Positions 9,386 to 18,025 of a DNA stretch of 64,000 nucleotides are shown here, piece after piece; within the stretch, counting starts at the first letter, position 1; each line of letters starts with the position of its first letter. Below the pieces are notes generated by a model. That model was not told where the DNA came from and searched no databases. It saw nothing but the letters and a program-made list of their open reading frames with translations. The translations under genes were made by a program, and so were the position numbers. The stretch comes from Novosphingobium cyanobacteriorum (GTDB lineage: Bacteria > Pseudomonadota > Alphaproteobacteria > Sphingomonadales > Sphingomonadaceae): positions 186,001-250,000 of the forward strand of contig NZ_JAROCY010000002.1 in NCBI RefSeq assembly GCF_029436685.1, given 5' to 3'.

Positions 9386-10522
9386 TTGCGCATCGCCCTG
9401 CTCACGCGGTCTTATCCGGCCGATGGTGACCTCTATAAGTACCCGTTCGTCCATCGGCGGGTGAAGGCCTATGTCGCCGCCGGGCACGATGTGCGGGTGT
9501 TGCGGCTGGGCGAGGTGCAAGGTTCGCACCTGTTCGACGGGATCGAGTGTCGTACCGTCAATGCGGCAAGGTTCGCGGGCGAAGTTGCGGCTTTCGCGCC
9601 TGATGTCATCGCGGCGCATGGGCCTGACGATGTGCAGTGGCCCGCGCTCATGGCCCTGCAGGGGCGCTGGCCCATCTGCGCGTGGCTGCACGGATCTGAG
9701 ATACCGGGGATTCAACGGGTCAAGGCTTCACTGGTGACAGATCCGGAAGAGCGCGCCGTGGCGGAAGCGCTGACTGAGCGCCGGGCCGCGTTCTGGCGCG
9801 GGACGCTGGCAGACTGGCCTGCCGCGCTCTGGCTGGCCTTTCCTTCGCACAATGCCGCGTTGCTGATGCGGCAGGATATTGGCGCAGGCGTGGGGGAAGG
9901 GCGCATGGCCGTGCTGCCCAACCCCATCGACACAGACCTGTTCCGCACGCGGGATAAGCAGGCCGAAGACGCATTGCACGTGCTGTCGATCCGCCCGCAC
10001 GATTCCTGGCTCTATGCCAATGATCTTGCGGTGCAGGCGGTGCTGCACCTGCAGGCACATCCCCGTTTTGCCGAGATGCGCTTCACCTTCATCGGTGATG
10101 GGCCGCTTTTTGACGAGACCTTCGCGCCCGTCCGGCACCTGCCCAACGTGAACGTCCGCCGCACCTTCCTGCGGCAGGAGGAGATTGCCCGCGAACATGC
10201 GCGGCATGGCGTGTTCCTCGTGCCTTCGCGGCTGGATACGCAGGGCGTCTCGCGCGATGAGGCGATGGCCTCGGGCCTCGCTCCGGTCACCACCCGGGTC
10301 TTCGCCGTGCCGGAATTCGTCGATGGGAACTGCGCCGGGTTGGTGGAGCCGGAAGACGCGGCGGGCCTGGCGTCAGAAATCGCCCGCATGGTTGATGATC
10401 CGACGCTGTTCCTCGCGCGCAGCCGGGCGGCGGCGGCGCGGGTGCGGGCGCAGTCGGCGCATGACCATGTCATCCCGCGCGAATTGGCGTGGATGCAGGG
10501 TGCGGTCGATGCTGCCCGCTGA
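9386..10522 (+). CDS. Glycosyltransferase family 4
   Basis: This is a 378-residue GT-B type transferase. The N-terminus RIALLTRSYPADGDLYKYPFVHRRV is a typical GT4 acceptor-domain start, and the donor side shows VLPNPIDTDLF, FIGDGPLF and VPSRLDTQGVSRDEAMASGLAPV. Translation appears to begin at TTG 9386, nine bases after the stop of the TPR gene. Its end overlaps the start of the sulfotransferase gene by 14 bases, so it belongs to the same transcription unit. The sugar transferred cannot be told from sequence. Confidence 0.83.
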   Translation: MRIALLTRSYPADGDLYKYPFVHRRVKAYVAAGHDVRVLRLGEVQGSHLFDGIECRTVNAARFAGEVAAFAPDVIAAHGPDDVQWPALMALQGRWPICAWLHGSEIPGIQRVKASLVTDPEERAVAEALTERRAAFWRGTLADWPAALWLAFPSHNAALLMRQDIGAGVGEGRMAVLPNPIDTDLFRTRDKQAEDALHVLSIRPHDSWLYANDLAVQAVLHLQAHPRFAEMRFTFIGDGPLFDETFAPVRHLPNVNVRRTFLRQEEIAREHARHGVFLVPSRLDTQGVSRDEAMASGLAPVTTRVFAVPEFVDGNCAGLVEPEDAAGLASEIARMVDDPTLFLARSRAAAARVRAQSAHDHVIPRELAWMQGAVDAAR

Positions 10523-11279
10523 TCTTCCCCGTCCCGATTTCCACATCGCCGCCATGGGCCGCAGCGGCAGCACGATGATCGCCAACTGGCTCACCGTCCC
10601 GCCGGGGCAGGTGGTGCTGGTCGAACCCTTCCTGTTCGCGCTGCGCAATCCCGACATGGTGCGCGTTCAGCTTGAAGGGCTGGGGCTCGCGCCCAGCGAT
10701 GCGGAATGGACCCACCCTGACGCCACCTGGCAGGACCGCTTCGCCCGCCTCTTCGCACCGCGCCTGGCGGGACGGCGTTGGGCGCTGAAGGAAGTGCTGG
10801 CGAGCGAACATGCCCGTGTGCTCGAAGCATTCGCCCCGCCGCGCGTGGTGGTGACGGTGCGGGATCTGCGAGACATTGCCGCCAGCTTCTTCGAAAAGCA
10901 CCGCATCCAGGACAACCTGCACCGTTTCGACCACCAGTGGGTGCATGACTATTGCCTGCGCGAGGCGGCCGAGATGGTCGCGCTGTGTGACAGGCTGGAG
11001 CGCGAGGGCACGCCTTGGCGCGCCGTGCGCTATGAAGACTTCACCGCCTCTGCGGCCGAGCGGCAGGCGCTGGCGAACTTCGTCGGCTGGCAGGCCGGCG
11101 GCGACGTGACCCGCCATCTCGATCGTCTCAATCGCGGCTTCGAGGCCGAGCGCCATGGCTCCGGCATCAGTGCCACGCGCCGCGCCTGGGCGGATCGCGA
11201 CCTCCTGCCCCAGGAACGTGCGCTGGCCGAGGCCATCGCCGCCGAAAGCCCCGCCTACCAATCCCGCTTCGGCTACTGA
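10509..11279 (+). CDS. Sulfotransferase family protein
   Basis: The protein has 256 residues and starts MLPADLPRPDFHIAAMGRSGSTMIAN. GRSGST is the 5'-phosphosulfate loop of PAPS-dependent sulfotransferases, and VVVTVRDLRDIAASFFEKHRI fits the 3'-phosphate-binding segment. Such enzymes move sulfate from PAPS to sugar or lipid hydroxyls. The ATG at 10509 lies inside the end of the glycosyltransferase gene (14 bp overlap), suggesting coupling. No PAPS synthesis genes are nearby. Context points to sulfation of the glycan made by this cluster, which is inference. Confidence 0.75.
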   Translation: MLPADLPRPDFHIAAMGRSGSTMIANWLTVPPGQVVLVEPFLFALRNPDMVRVQLEGLGLAPSDAEWTHPDATWQDRFARLFAPRLAGRRWALKEVLASEHARVLEAFAPPRVVVTVRDLRDIAASFFEKHRIQDNLHRFDHQWVHDYCLREAAEMVALCDRLEREGTPWRAVRYEDFTASAAERQALANFVGWQAGGDVTRHLDRLNRGFEAERHGSGISATRRAWADRDLLPQERALAEAIAAESPAYQSRFGY

Positions 11280-11331
11280 CGCGGGCGTGCCGGTCTGATA
11301 GGGTTTTCCTTTCAGGAGGACCGGCAGGCCG

Positions 11332-12261
11332 ATGCAACTGCGCCATCTGCGCTATTTCACCACGCTCGCCCGGGTGCGCCACTTCGCCAAGGCGGCGGCC
11401 GAGTGCGGCGTTTCGCAGCCCACGCTTTCGGCCGGGCTGCTGGCGCTGGAGCAGGAATTCGGCCGCCGTCTGGTGGAGCGCGACCGCCGCTTCGTCGGCC
11501 TGACCGAACAGGGTGAAGCGATGCTGCCCTGGGCGGAGCAGATCCTTGGCGCGGTGAACGGCATGGCCCACGCCGTGTCCGCCACCGCCGCCCCGGTCAG
11601 CGGCGAATTCGGCCTCGCCGCCATCCCTGCCGCGCTGCCGCTGGTCGGCCTGTTCGGAGAGGCGCTGCTGCAGCAATTCCCCGGTCTCACGCTCAATGTC
11701 CGCTCCGCCACCTCGCGCGAGATCGAGCGCTCGCTCCACGCCTTCGAATGCGATGCCGGGCTGACCTATCTCGATCACGAACCGCCTGCCAACGTCCTTT
11801 CCGTCCCGCTCTATGCCGAACGTTACCTGTTCGTGGCGCGGCGGGGCGAGGGCTTTGACGACCGCGCCAGCATCACTTGGGCCGAAGCCGCCGCCCAGCC
11901 GCTGTGCCTGTTGCACCAGGGCATGCAGTACCGTCGCATCCTCGATGCCCGGCTCAGCGCGCGCGGGCTCGCCATCGCGCCGCGCGTGGTGGCGGACAGC
12001 TATGTCGCACTGCTCGCCATGGTGCGCGCGGGCGGCTTCGCCACCGTCGTGCCCGATGGCTATGCCGCGCTGATGGCGGGCCTCGAATGGGCGCACTTCC
12101 TGCCCTTCGATGAAGCGGAGGAAACGCGCCGCATCGGGCTGGTCGTGGTCAACCGCGATCCCATGGGGCCACTCGCCAGCGCCGGCCTGGCAACCGCCCG
12201 CCTGCTGGAAAGTGCTGCTGTGATAGATAAACCCTATCAACCTTCATCCAAATCGATTTGA
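11332..12261 (+). CDS. LysR-family regulator beside formate dehydrogenase operon
   Basis: The 309-residue protein begins MQLRHLRYFTTLARVRHFAKAAAECGVSQPTLSAG, a classic LysR winged-helix DNA-binding domain (residues ~1-60), followed by a periplasmic-binding-like effector domain. A strong AGGAGGA ribosome site precedes ATG 11332. It reads in the same direction as fdsG, 31 bp upstream of that start. LysR regulators are commonly found next to fds operons, so control of formate oxidation is the natural guess. That is inferred from position only. Confidence 0.9.
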   Translation: MQLRHLRYFTTLARVRHFAKAAAECGVSQPTLSAGLLALEQEFGRRLVERDRRFVGLTEQGEAMLPWAEQILGAVNGMAHAVSATAAPVSGEFGLAAIPAALPLVGLFGEALLQQFPGLTLNVRSATSREIERSLHAFECDAGLTYLDHEPPANVLSVPLYAERYLFVARRGEGFDDRASITWAEAAAQPLCLLHQGMQYRRILDARLSARGLAIAPRVVADSYVALLAMVRAGGFATVVPDGYAALMAGLEWAHFLPFDEAEETRRIGLVVVNRDPMGPLASAGLATARLLESAAVIDKPYQPSSKSI

Positions 12262-12292
12262 CGCGCGCGTGCGAAAGGCCAAGGCAGGGACC

Positions 12293-12709
12293 ATGATGGA
12301 GAGGCTGAACCAGATCATCGCCGCGCACGCCGGGCGCGAAGGCCCGCTGTTGCCGATCCTGCACGATGTGCAGGCGGAATTCGGCCACGTGTCCGAAGAC
12401 GCGATCCGCCAGATCGCGCAGGGCCTGAACCTCAGCCGCGCCGAAGTGCACGGCGTGGTCAGCTTCTATCACGATTTCCACGATCATGCCGATCCGCGCC
12501 CGGTGCTGAAGCTGTGCCGCGCCGAAGCCTGCCAGGCTCGTGGGGTCGAAGCGCTGGCCGCCGCGCTCCCGGCGCAGGATCGGGTCAAGGTCGAGACGGT
12601 CTATTGCCTCGGCCTGTGCAGCGTCGGCCCCAGCGCGCTGGTGGATGGAAAGCCCCATGCCCGGCTGAACAGCGCGAAGCTGAACGCCCTGGTGGAGGCA
12701 CTGGCATGA
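12293..12709 (+). CDS. fdsG: NAD-dependent formate dehydrogenase, gamma subunit
   Basis: This 138-residue NuoE-like protein carries one [2Fe-2S] cluster. The ligand cysteines appear as CRAEAC and, about 36 residues later, CLGLC, the usual thioredoxin-like ferredoxin pattern. It passes electrons within the soluble FdsABG complex, which oxidises formate to CO2 and reduces NAD+. The frame opens at a GTG at 12269, but ATG 12293 with CAGGGA just upstream is the better start. It overlaps fdsB by four bases (ATGA). Confidence 0.9.
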   Translation: MMERLNQIIAAHAGREGPLLPILHDVQAEFGHVSEDAIRQIAQGLNLSRAEVHGVVSFYHDFHDHADPRPVLKLCRAEACQARGVEALAAALPAQDRVKVETVYCLGLCSVGPSALVDGKPHARLNSAKLNALVEALA

Positions 12710-14262
12710 CTGCCCAAGAAACTCTTGGCGTCCGCATCAGCGACGACGCCCTCGCCATCGCCTGTGGTGCCGACGATGTCGCCGCCGCCTTCGCCAGGGC
12801 CGGCTGCACCGTGGAGCGCGTGTCGAGCTGGGGCATGCACTGGCTGGAGCCCTTGGCCGAGATCGACGGCATGGGGTTCGGCCCGCTCGAACCAGACGAT
12901 ATCGCCGCCGTGCTGGCGGGCACGTCGCCCAAGGCGATCGGCCGGATCGAGGACCACCCCTTCATCGCCCGGCAGCAGCGTTTCACCTTCGCCCGCGCCG
13001 GCAAGACGCGTCCGCTCAGCCTTGATGACTATGCCGCCACCGGCGGCTGGCAGGGGCTGGAAAAGGCCCGCCTGCTTGGCCCCGAGGCGACCATTGCCGA
13101 AGTCACCCAGTCCGGCCTGCGCGGGCGCGGCGGCGCGGGCTTCCCCGCCGGGATCAAGTGGACCACCGTGGCCAGGGCCGGCGCCGCGCAGAAATACGTG
13201 GTCTGCAATGCCGATGAAGGTGACAGCGCCACCTTTGCCGATCGCATGGTGATGGAAGGCGATCCCTTCATGCTGATCGAAGGCATGGCCATCGCCGCGC
13301 TCGCGGTCGGTGCCACGCGCGGCTATGTCTACATCCGCAGCGAATATCCGCACGCCATTGCCAAGATGCAGGCCGCCATCCGCGCCAGCGCGCATCTGGT
13401 CCAGCCATTCGTGCTCGAAGTGCGCGTGGGCGCAGGGGCCTATGTCTGTGGCGAGGAGACCTCGCTGCTCAACAGCCTTGAGGGCAAGCGCGGCGAAGTG
13501 CGCGCCAAGCCGCCGCTGCCCGCGCTGGAAGGGCTGTTCGGCAAACCCACCGTGGTCAACAACGTGCTCACGCTGGCGGCGGTGCCGTGGATTCTCGCCA
13601 ACGGGGCGCAGGCCTATGCCGATGTCGGCTTCGGCCGTTCGCGCGGCACCATGCCGGTCCAGCTGGCCGGCAATGTCCGGCACGGCGGCCTGTTCGAAGT
13701 CGGCTTCGGCATCACGCTGGGCGAGCTGGTCAACGAGATCGGGGGCGGCACCGCCTCCGGCCGTCCGGTCCGCGCGGTGCAGGTCGGCGGGCCGCTCGGC
13801 GCCTATCATCCGCCTGCCGATTTCCACCTGCCCTTCGATTACGAAGCCTTCGCCGCCGCCGATGGCCTGATCGGCCACGCCGGGCTCACCGTGTTTGACG
13901 ACAGCGCCGACATGAGCGCGCAGGCGCGCTTCGCCATGTCGTTCTGCGCCGCCGAATCCTGCGGCAAGTGCACCCCCTGCCGCATCGGCAGCACGCGCGG
14001 TGTGGAACTGATTGATCGCATCCGCGCCCGCAGCGGTCGTGGGGCAGACCGGGTAGAAACGCTCCCCCAGATGCACAACGCGCGCAAGGGCCCGCGCAGC
14101 CTGGCCGAAGAGATCACCCTGCTCGAAGACCTGTGCGAAACGATGAAGTTCGGCTCGCTCTGCGCGCTGGGCGGCTTCACGCCCTATCCGGTTCTGTCCG
14201 CGCTGAAGCACTGGCCCCAGGATTTCGGCGCAGCCGGCCAGGCTCAGGAAGCGGCGGAGTGA
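12706..14262 (+). CDS. fdsB: NAD-dependent formate dehydrogenase, beta (flavin) subunit
   Basis: FdsB has 518 residues and is a NuoE/NuoF-like fusion. The N-terminal ~110 residues are a degenerate thioredoxin-like domain. The NuoF core shows GLRGRGGAGFPAGIKW (FMN/NADH binding), VCNADEGDSATFADR, and the [4Fe-4S] motif ESCGKCTPCRIGSTRG. It is the NAD+-reducing, FMN-containing subunit of cytoplasmic formate dehydrogenase. The start ATG overlaps the fdsG stop. Unlike the usual order, fdsA does not follow at once: a palindromic repeat and mobA lie between. Confidence 0.93.
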   Translation: MTAQETLGVRISDDALAIACGADDVAAAFARAGCTVERVSSWGMHWLEPLAEIDGMGFGPLEPDDIAAVLAGTSPKAIGRIEDHPFIARQQRFTFARAGKTRPLSLDDYAATGGWQGLEKARLLGPEATIAEVTQSGLRGRGGAGFPAGIKWTTVARAGAAQKYVVCNADEGDSATFADRMVMEGDPFMLIEGMAIAALAVGATRGYVYIRSEYPHAIAKMQAAIRASAHLVQPFVLEVRVGAGAYVCGEETSLLNSLEGKRGEVRAKPPLPALEGLFGKPTVVNNVLTLAAVPWILANGAQAYADVGFGRSRGTMPVQLAGNVRHGGLFEVGFGITLGELVNEIGGGTASGRPVRAVQVGGPLGAYHPPADFHLPFDYEAFAAADGLIGHAGLTVFDDSADMSAQARFAMSFCAAESCGKCTPCRIGSTRGVELIDRIRARSGRGADRVETLPQMHNARKGPRSLAEEITLLEDLCETMKFGSLCALGGFTPYPVLSALKHWPQDFGAAGQAQEAAE

Positions 14263-14276
14263 GTGGTATGCAGCAG

Positions 14277-14387
14277 ATCCTCCCCCTTTGGGGGAGGTGG
14301 CAGTCCGCAGGACTGACGGAGGGGGCTGTCTTGCAAAGCCCCCTCTGCCTGCGCTTCGCTCCGGCACCTCCCCCAGTGGGGGAGGAT
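14277..14387. repeat. GC-rich palindromic (REP/BIME-like) element
   Basis: This 111-base element has outer arms ATCCTCCCCC and GGGGGAGGAT. Each outer arm is itself a hairpin (CCTCCCCC ttt GGGGGAGG on the left, CCTCCCCC agt GGGGGAGG on the right). The interior has GGCAGTCCGCAGGACTG and GAGGGGGCTG...AGCCCCCTC, so the whole folds as one long imperfect palindrome. It lies inside the fds operon between fdsB and mobA. Its right arm ends with GGAGG ten bases before the mobA ATG, so the repeat seems to supply that gene's ribosome site. Confidence 0.8.
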
Positions 14388-14395
14388 TGTCTGCC

Positions 14396-14929
14396 ATGAT
14401 CCTCGGCGCCGTCCTTGCCGGGGGCCAGTCCACCCGCTTTGGCAGTGACAAGGCGCTGGCCGAACTCGGCGGGCGCACCCTGCTGGCGCGCGCGGTGGAA
14501 ATCTTGCAGGCGCAATGCGATGCGGTGGTCGTGGTCGGCCGTGATGATGCACCCGCACCCACGTTGGCCGATTGGCCCCGCCCCGGCATGGGCCCCTTGG
14601 GCGGGATCGCCGCCGCGCTCCACCATGCCGCGCTCACCGGTTGCGAAGCCGTGCTGACCTGCTCGGTCGACAGCATCGGCCTGTCCGAAGCAATCCTCGG
14701 CGAACTCGGCCCCGCACCGGCCTATTGCGAAAGCCAGCCCGTCATCGGCCTCTGGCCCGCCTCGGCCTCGGCCACGCTCGATGCCCTGCTCGCCAGCGAT
14801 GATCGCCATTCGGTGAAGGCCTTTGCCGCACGCATCGGCGCGCGGCCAGTGGCGCTTTCCCGCAATCCTGCCAATATCAACACCCCGGCGGATCTCTTGG
14901 CCGCACAGGAGCAGCACCATGGGCTATGA
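14396..14929 (+). CDS. mobA: Molybdenum cofactor guanylyltransferase
   Basis: The 177-residue protein begins MILGAVLAGGQSTRFGSDKAL, the nucleotide-binding signature of MobA. MobA joins GMP to molybdopterin to make the MGD cofactor needed by FdsA. Further family marks are WPRPGMGPLGGI and SVDSIGL. It is slightly short for MobA but complete. The reading frame extends upstream through the repeat, yet ATG 14396 gives the correct family N-terminus. It overlaps fdsA by 11 bases, so cofactor finishing and apoenzyme synthesis are translationally linked. Confidence 0.9.
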   Translation: MILGAVLAGGQSTRFGSDKALAELGGRTLLARAVEILQAQCDAVVVVGRDDAPAPTLADWPRPGMGPLGGIAAALHHAALTGCEAVLTCSVDSIGLSEAILGELGPAPAYCESQPVIGLWPASASATLDALLASDDRHSVKAFAARIGARPVALSRNPANINTPADLLAAQEQHHGL

Positions 14930-17762
14930 ACGCCAGATCGACCTCGGCACCCCTGAGGTCCGCAGCGACAGCACCGTCACCTGCACCATCGACGGTCGCG
15001 ATGTCACCGTGCCCGCAGGCACCACGGTGATGCGTGCCGCCGCGCTGTCGGGCGGCTCGATCCCCAAGCTCTGCGCCACCGACAATCTCAAGCAGTTCGG
15101 CTCTTGCCGCCTCTGCCTTGTCGAGATCGACGGAATGCGCGGCACGCCGGCCAGCTGCACCACCCCGGTGGCCCAAGGGATGCAGGTCCACACCCATACG
15201 CCACGGCTGGAAAAGCTGCGTCGCGGGGTGATGGAGCTCTACATCTCCGATCACCCGCTCGATTGCCTGACCTGCAGCGCCAACAACGATTGCGAGCTGC
15301 AGGACCAGGCCGCCGCAGTCGGCCTGCGCGATGTGCGCTTCGGTTATGAGGGCGACAACCACCTCGGCGCTGCCACCGACACCTCGAACCCCTATTTCGA
15401 TTTCGACCCCAGCAAATGCATCGTCTGCTCGCGCTGCGTGCGCGCTTGCGATGAAGTGCAGGGCACCTTTGCGCTGACCATCGACGGTCGCGGCTTCGCG
15501 TCAAAGGTTTCGGCGGGCCTGGGCGGCGACGATTACCTCTCGTCCGAATGCGTCTCGTGCGGCGCCTGCGTGCAGGCCTGCCCCACCGCCACGCTGCAGG
15601 AAAAGACCGTGAAGGCCATCGGCAAGCCAGAGCGCGCCGTGGTCACCACCTGTGCCTATTGCGGCGTCGGCTGCACCTTCCGCGCGGAAATGCGCGGGGA
15701 ACAGATCGTGCGCATGGTGCCGTGGAAGGATGGCAAGGCCAACCATGGCCATTCCTGCGTAAAGGGCCGCTTCGCCTGGGGCTATGCCCAGCATCAGGAA
15801 CGCATCCTCTCGCCGATGATCCGTGAAAGCATCGATCAGCCCTGGCGCGAAGTGAGCTGGGACGAGGCGCTGACTTACACCGCGGCGAAGCTCAACCAGA
15901 TCCGCGACCGCCACGGTCGCAACGCGCTGGGCGGCATCACCTCCAGCCGCTGCACCAATGAAGAGACGTTCCTTGTCCAGAAGCTGGTCCGTGCCGGCTT
16001 CGGCACCAACAACGTCGATACCTGCGCCCGCGTGTGCCATTCACCCACCGGCTATGGCCTGAAGACCACCTTCGGCACTTCGGCCGGCACGCAGGACTTC
16101 GACAGCGTGGAGGACAGCGACGTCATCCTGGTGATCGGCGCCAATCCCACCGATGCGCACCCCGTGTTCGGCAGCCGGATGAAGCAGCGCCTGCGCAAGG
16201 GTGCGAAGCTGATCGTGATCGATCCGCGCAAGACCGATCTCGTGCGTTCGCCGCACATCACCGCCGATTTCCACCTGCCGCTGCGCCCCGGCACCAACGT
16301 GGCAGTGCTGACCGCGATGGCGCACGTGATCGTTACCGAAGGCCTCGCCAACGAAGCCTTTATCCGCGAACGCTGCGATTGGGACGAATACAGCCACTGG
16401 GCCGAATTCGTTTCGCAGGAGCGCAACAGTCCCGAATTTCTCTCGCCCGTCATCGGCGTCGACGCCTCGGCCATTCGCGGTGCTGCCCGGCTCTATGCCA
16501 CCGGCGGTAACGGAGCCATTTACTATGGCCTCGGCGTGACCGAACATTCGCAGGGCTCGTCCACCGTGATGGCCATCGCCAACCTTGCCATGGCCACCGG
16601 CAACATCGGCCGCCGTGGCGTGGGCGTGAACCCCTTGCGCGGGCAGAACAACGTGCAGGGCGCGTGTGACATGGGCTCGTTTCCGCACGAACTTTCCGGT
16701 TACCGCCACGTGTCCGATGGCGCGGCGCGCGCGCTGTTCGAGGCGGAATGGGGCGTGAAGATCGATCCGGAACCGGGCATGCGCATTCCCAACATGCTCG
16801 ATGCCGCGGTCGATGGCGCGTTCAAGGCGATCTACATCCAGGGCGAGGACATCCTGCAGTCCGACCCGGATACCAGGCACGTCGCCGCGGGCCTTGCCGC
16901 GATGGAATGCGTGATCGTGCATGACCTGTTCCTCAACGAAACCGCCAACTACGCGCATGTTTTCCTGCCGGGATCGACCTTCCTCGAAAAGAACGGCACC
17001 TTCACCAATGCCGAACGCCGCATCCAGCCGGTGCGCAAGGTGATGGAACCGCTCAATGGGTACGAGGACTGGCAGGTTACCCAGCGGCTGGCGCAGGCCA
17101 TGGGACTCGATTGGAACTATACCCATCCGTCCGAGATCATGGACGAAATCGCACGGCTGACGCCTACCTTCTCCGGCGTGAACTATGCCCGGCTCGATGC
17201 TGAAGGCTCGCTGCAGTGGCCGGTGAATGACAAGGCGCCCGATGGTTCGCCGATCATGCACATCGATGGCTTCGTGCGCGGAAAGGGCAAGTTCGTGGTG
17301 ACGGACTATGTGCCCACCGACGAACGCACCGGCCCGCGCTTCCCGCTGTTGCTCACCACCGGGCGCATCCTCAGCCAGTACAACGTCGGCGCGCAGACCC
17401 GGCGCACCGCCAACGTCGCGTGGCATGCCGAGGATCTGCTGGAAATCCACCCGACCGACGCGGAAAACCGGGGGCTCAAGTCGGGCGATTGGGTCCGCCT
17501 CGCCAGCCGTTCGGGTGAAACGACGCTGCGGGCGCAAGTGACCGACCGGGTTGCACCCGGCGTGGTCTACACCACGTTCCATCACCCTGAAACGCAAGCG
17601 AATGTGGTGACCACCGACTATTCCGACTGGGCCACCAACTGCCCGGAATACAAGGTGACGGCGGTGCAGGTGACCCCGTCAAACGGCCCCAGCGAATGGC
17701 AGGAAGACTATGCCGCGCAGGCCACGCAATCGCGCCGGATCGTGGCGGAGCCCGCCGAATGA
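14919..17762 (+). CDS. fdsA: NAD-dependent formate dehydrogenase, alpha (Mo/W) subunit
   Basis: FdsA is the catalytic subunit (947 residues). In order: a [2Fe-2S] ferredoxin domain (Cys52, 63, 66, 80), a His-Cys3 cluster site (His112, Cys116, 119, 125), two [4Fe-4S] motifs (CIVCSRCVRAC at 167-177, CVSCGACVQAC at 211-221), the cluster of the molybdopterin domain (CAYCGVGC, then Cys280), and the bis-MGD catalytic domain. The metal ligand is Cys373 in DTCARVCHSPT, so this is a cysteine, not selenocysteine, enzyme. The ATG at 14919 has AGGAG upstream and overlaps mobA. The stop overlaps fdsD by four bases. Confidence 0.94.
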   Translation: MGYERQIDLGTPEVRSDSTVTCTIDGRDVTVPAGTTVMRAAALSGGSIPKLCATDNLKQFGSCRLCLVEIDGMRGTPASCTTPVAQGMQVHTHTPRLEKLRRGVMELYISDHPLDCLTCSANNDCELQDQAAAVGLRDVRFGYEGDNHLGAATDTSNPYFDFDPSKCIVCSRCVRACDEVQGTFALTIDGRGFASKVSAGLGGDDYLSSECVSCGACVQACPTATLQEKTVKAIGKPERAVVTTCAYCGVGCTFRAEMRGEQIVRMVPWKDGKANHGHSCVKGRFAWGYAQHQERILSPMIRESIDQPWREVSWDEALTYTAAKLNQIRDRHGRNALGGITSSRCTNEETFLVQKLVRAGFGTNNVDTCARVCHSPTGYGLKTTFGTSAGTQDFDSVEDSDVILVIGANPTDAHPVFGSRMKQRLRKGAKLIVIDPRKTDLVRSPHITADFHLPLRPGTNVAVLTAMAHVIVTEGLANEAFIRERCDWDEYSHWAEFVSQERNSPEFLSPVIGVDASAIRGAARLYATGGNGAIYYGLGVTEHSQGSSTVMAIANLAMATGNIGRRGVGVNPLRGQNNVQGACDMGSFPHELSGYRHVSDGAARALFEAEWGVKIDPEPGMRIPNMLDAAVDGAFKAIYIQGEDILQSDPDTRHVAAGLAAMECVIVHDLFLNETANYAHVFLPGSTFLEKNGTFTNAERRIQPVRKVMEPLNGYEDWQVTQRLAQAMGLDWNYTHPSEIMDEIARLTPTFSGVNYARLDAEGSLQWPVNDKAPDGSPIMHIDGFVRGKGKFVVTDYVPTDERTGPRFPLLLTTGRILSQYNVGAQTRRTANVAWHAEDLLEIHPTDAENRGLKSGDWVRLASRSGETTLRAQVTDRVAPGVVYTTFHHPETQANVVTTDYSDWATNCPEYKVTAVQVTPSNGPSEWQEDYAAQATQSRRIVAEPAE

Positions 17763-18025
17763 GCGCGATGACGACCGACAAGCTGGTCTACATGGCCAAC
17801 CAGATCGCGCGGAACATGGCGCTGGATGCCGATCCGGTGGCGGTGGTGGCAGACCACATCGCCGCGTTCTGGACGCCGCGGATGAAAGAACTAATCTTTG
17901 CCCACGGCAGCGATGGGCTCGATCCGATAGCGGCCAAGGCCTTGGCGCGATTGGAAAAAGGGCGCGAGCCTGCGCCGCAGACGCGCGCCACCGATCCCCA
18001 CGCGCACGGCGCCGATGCCGGTTGA
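17759..18025 (+). CDS. fdsD: Formate dehydrogenase delta subunit
   Basis: This small protein (88 residues) has the FdsD pattern: DKLVYMANQIARNMALDADPVAVVADHIAAFWTPRMKELI. FdsD is needed for formation of active FDH in related operons and is thought to assist cofactor insertion or stability. It starts inside the fdsA stop (ATGA) and its end overlaps fdhD by 11 bases. The His- and Pro-rich C-terminal tail is not conserved. Confidence 0.88.
   Translation: MSAMTTDKLVYMANQIARNMALDADPVAVVADHIAAFWTPRMKELIFAHGSDGLDPIAAKALARLEKGREPAPQTRATDPHAHGADAG

Noticed and set aside
14919..17762. Possible selenocysteine formate dehydrogenase
   Set aside because: The metal-ligand position is an ordinary cysteine codon and there is no in-frame TGA.
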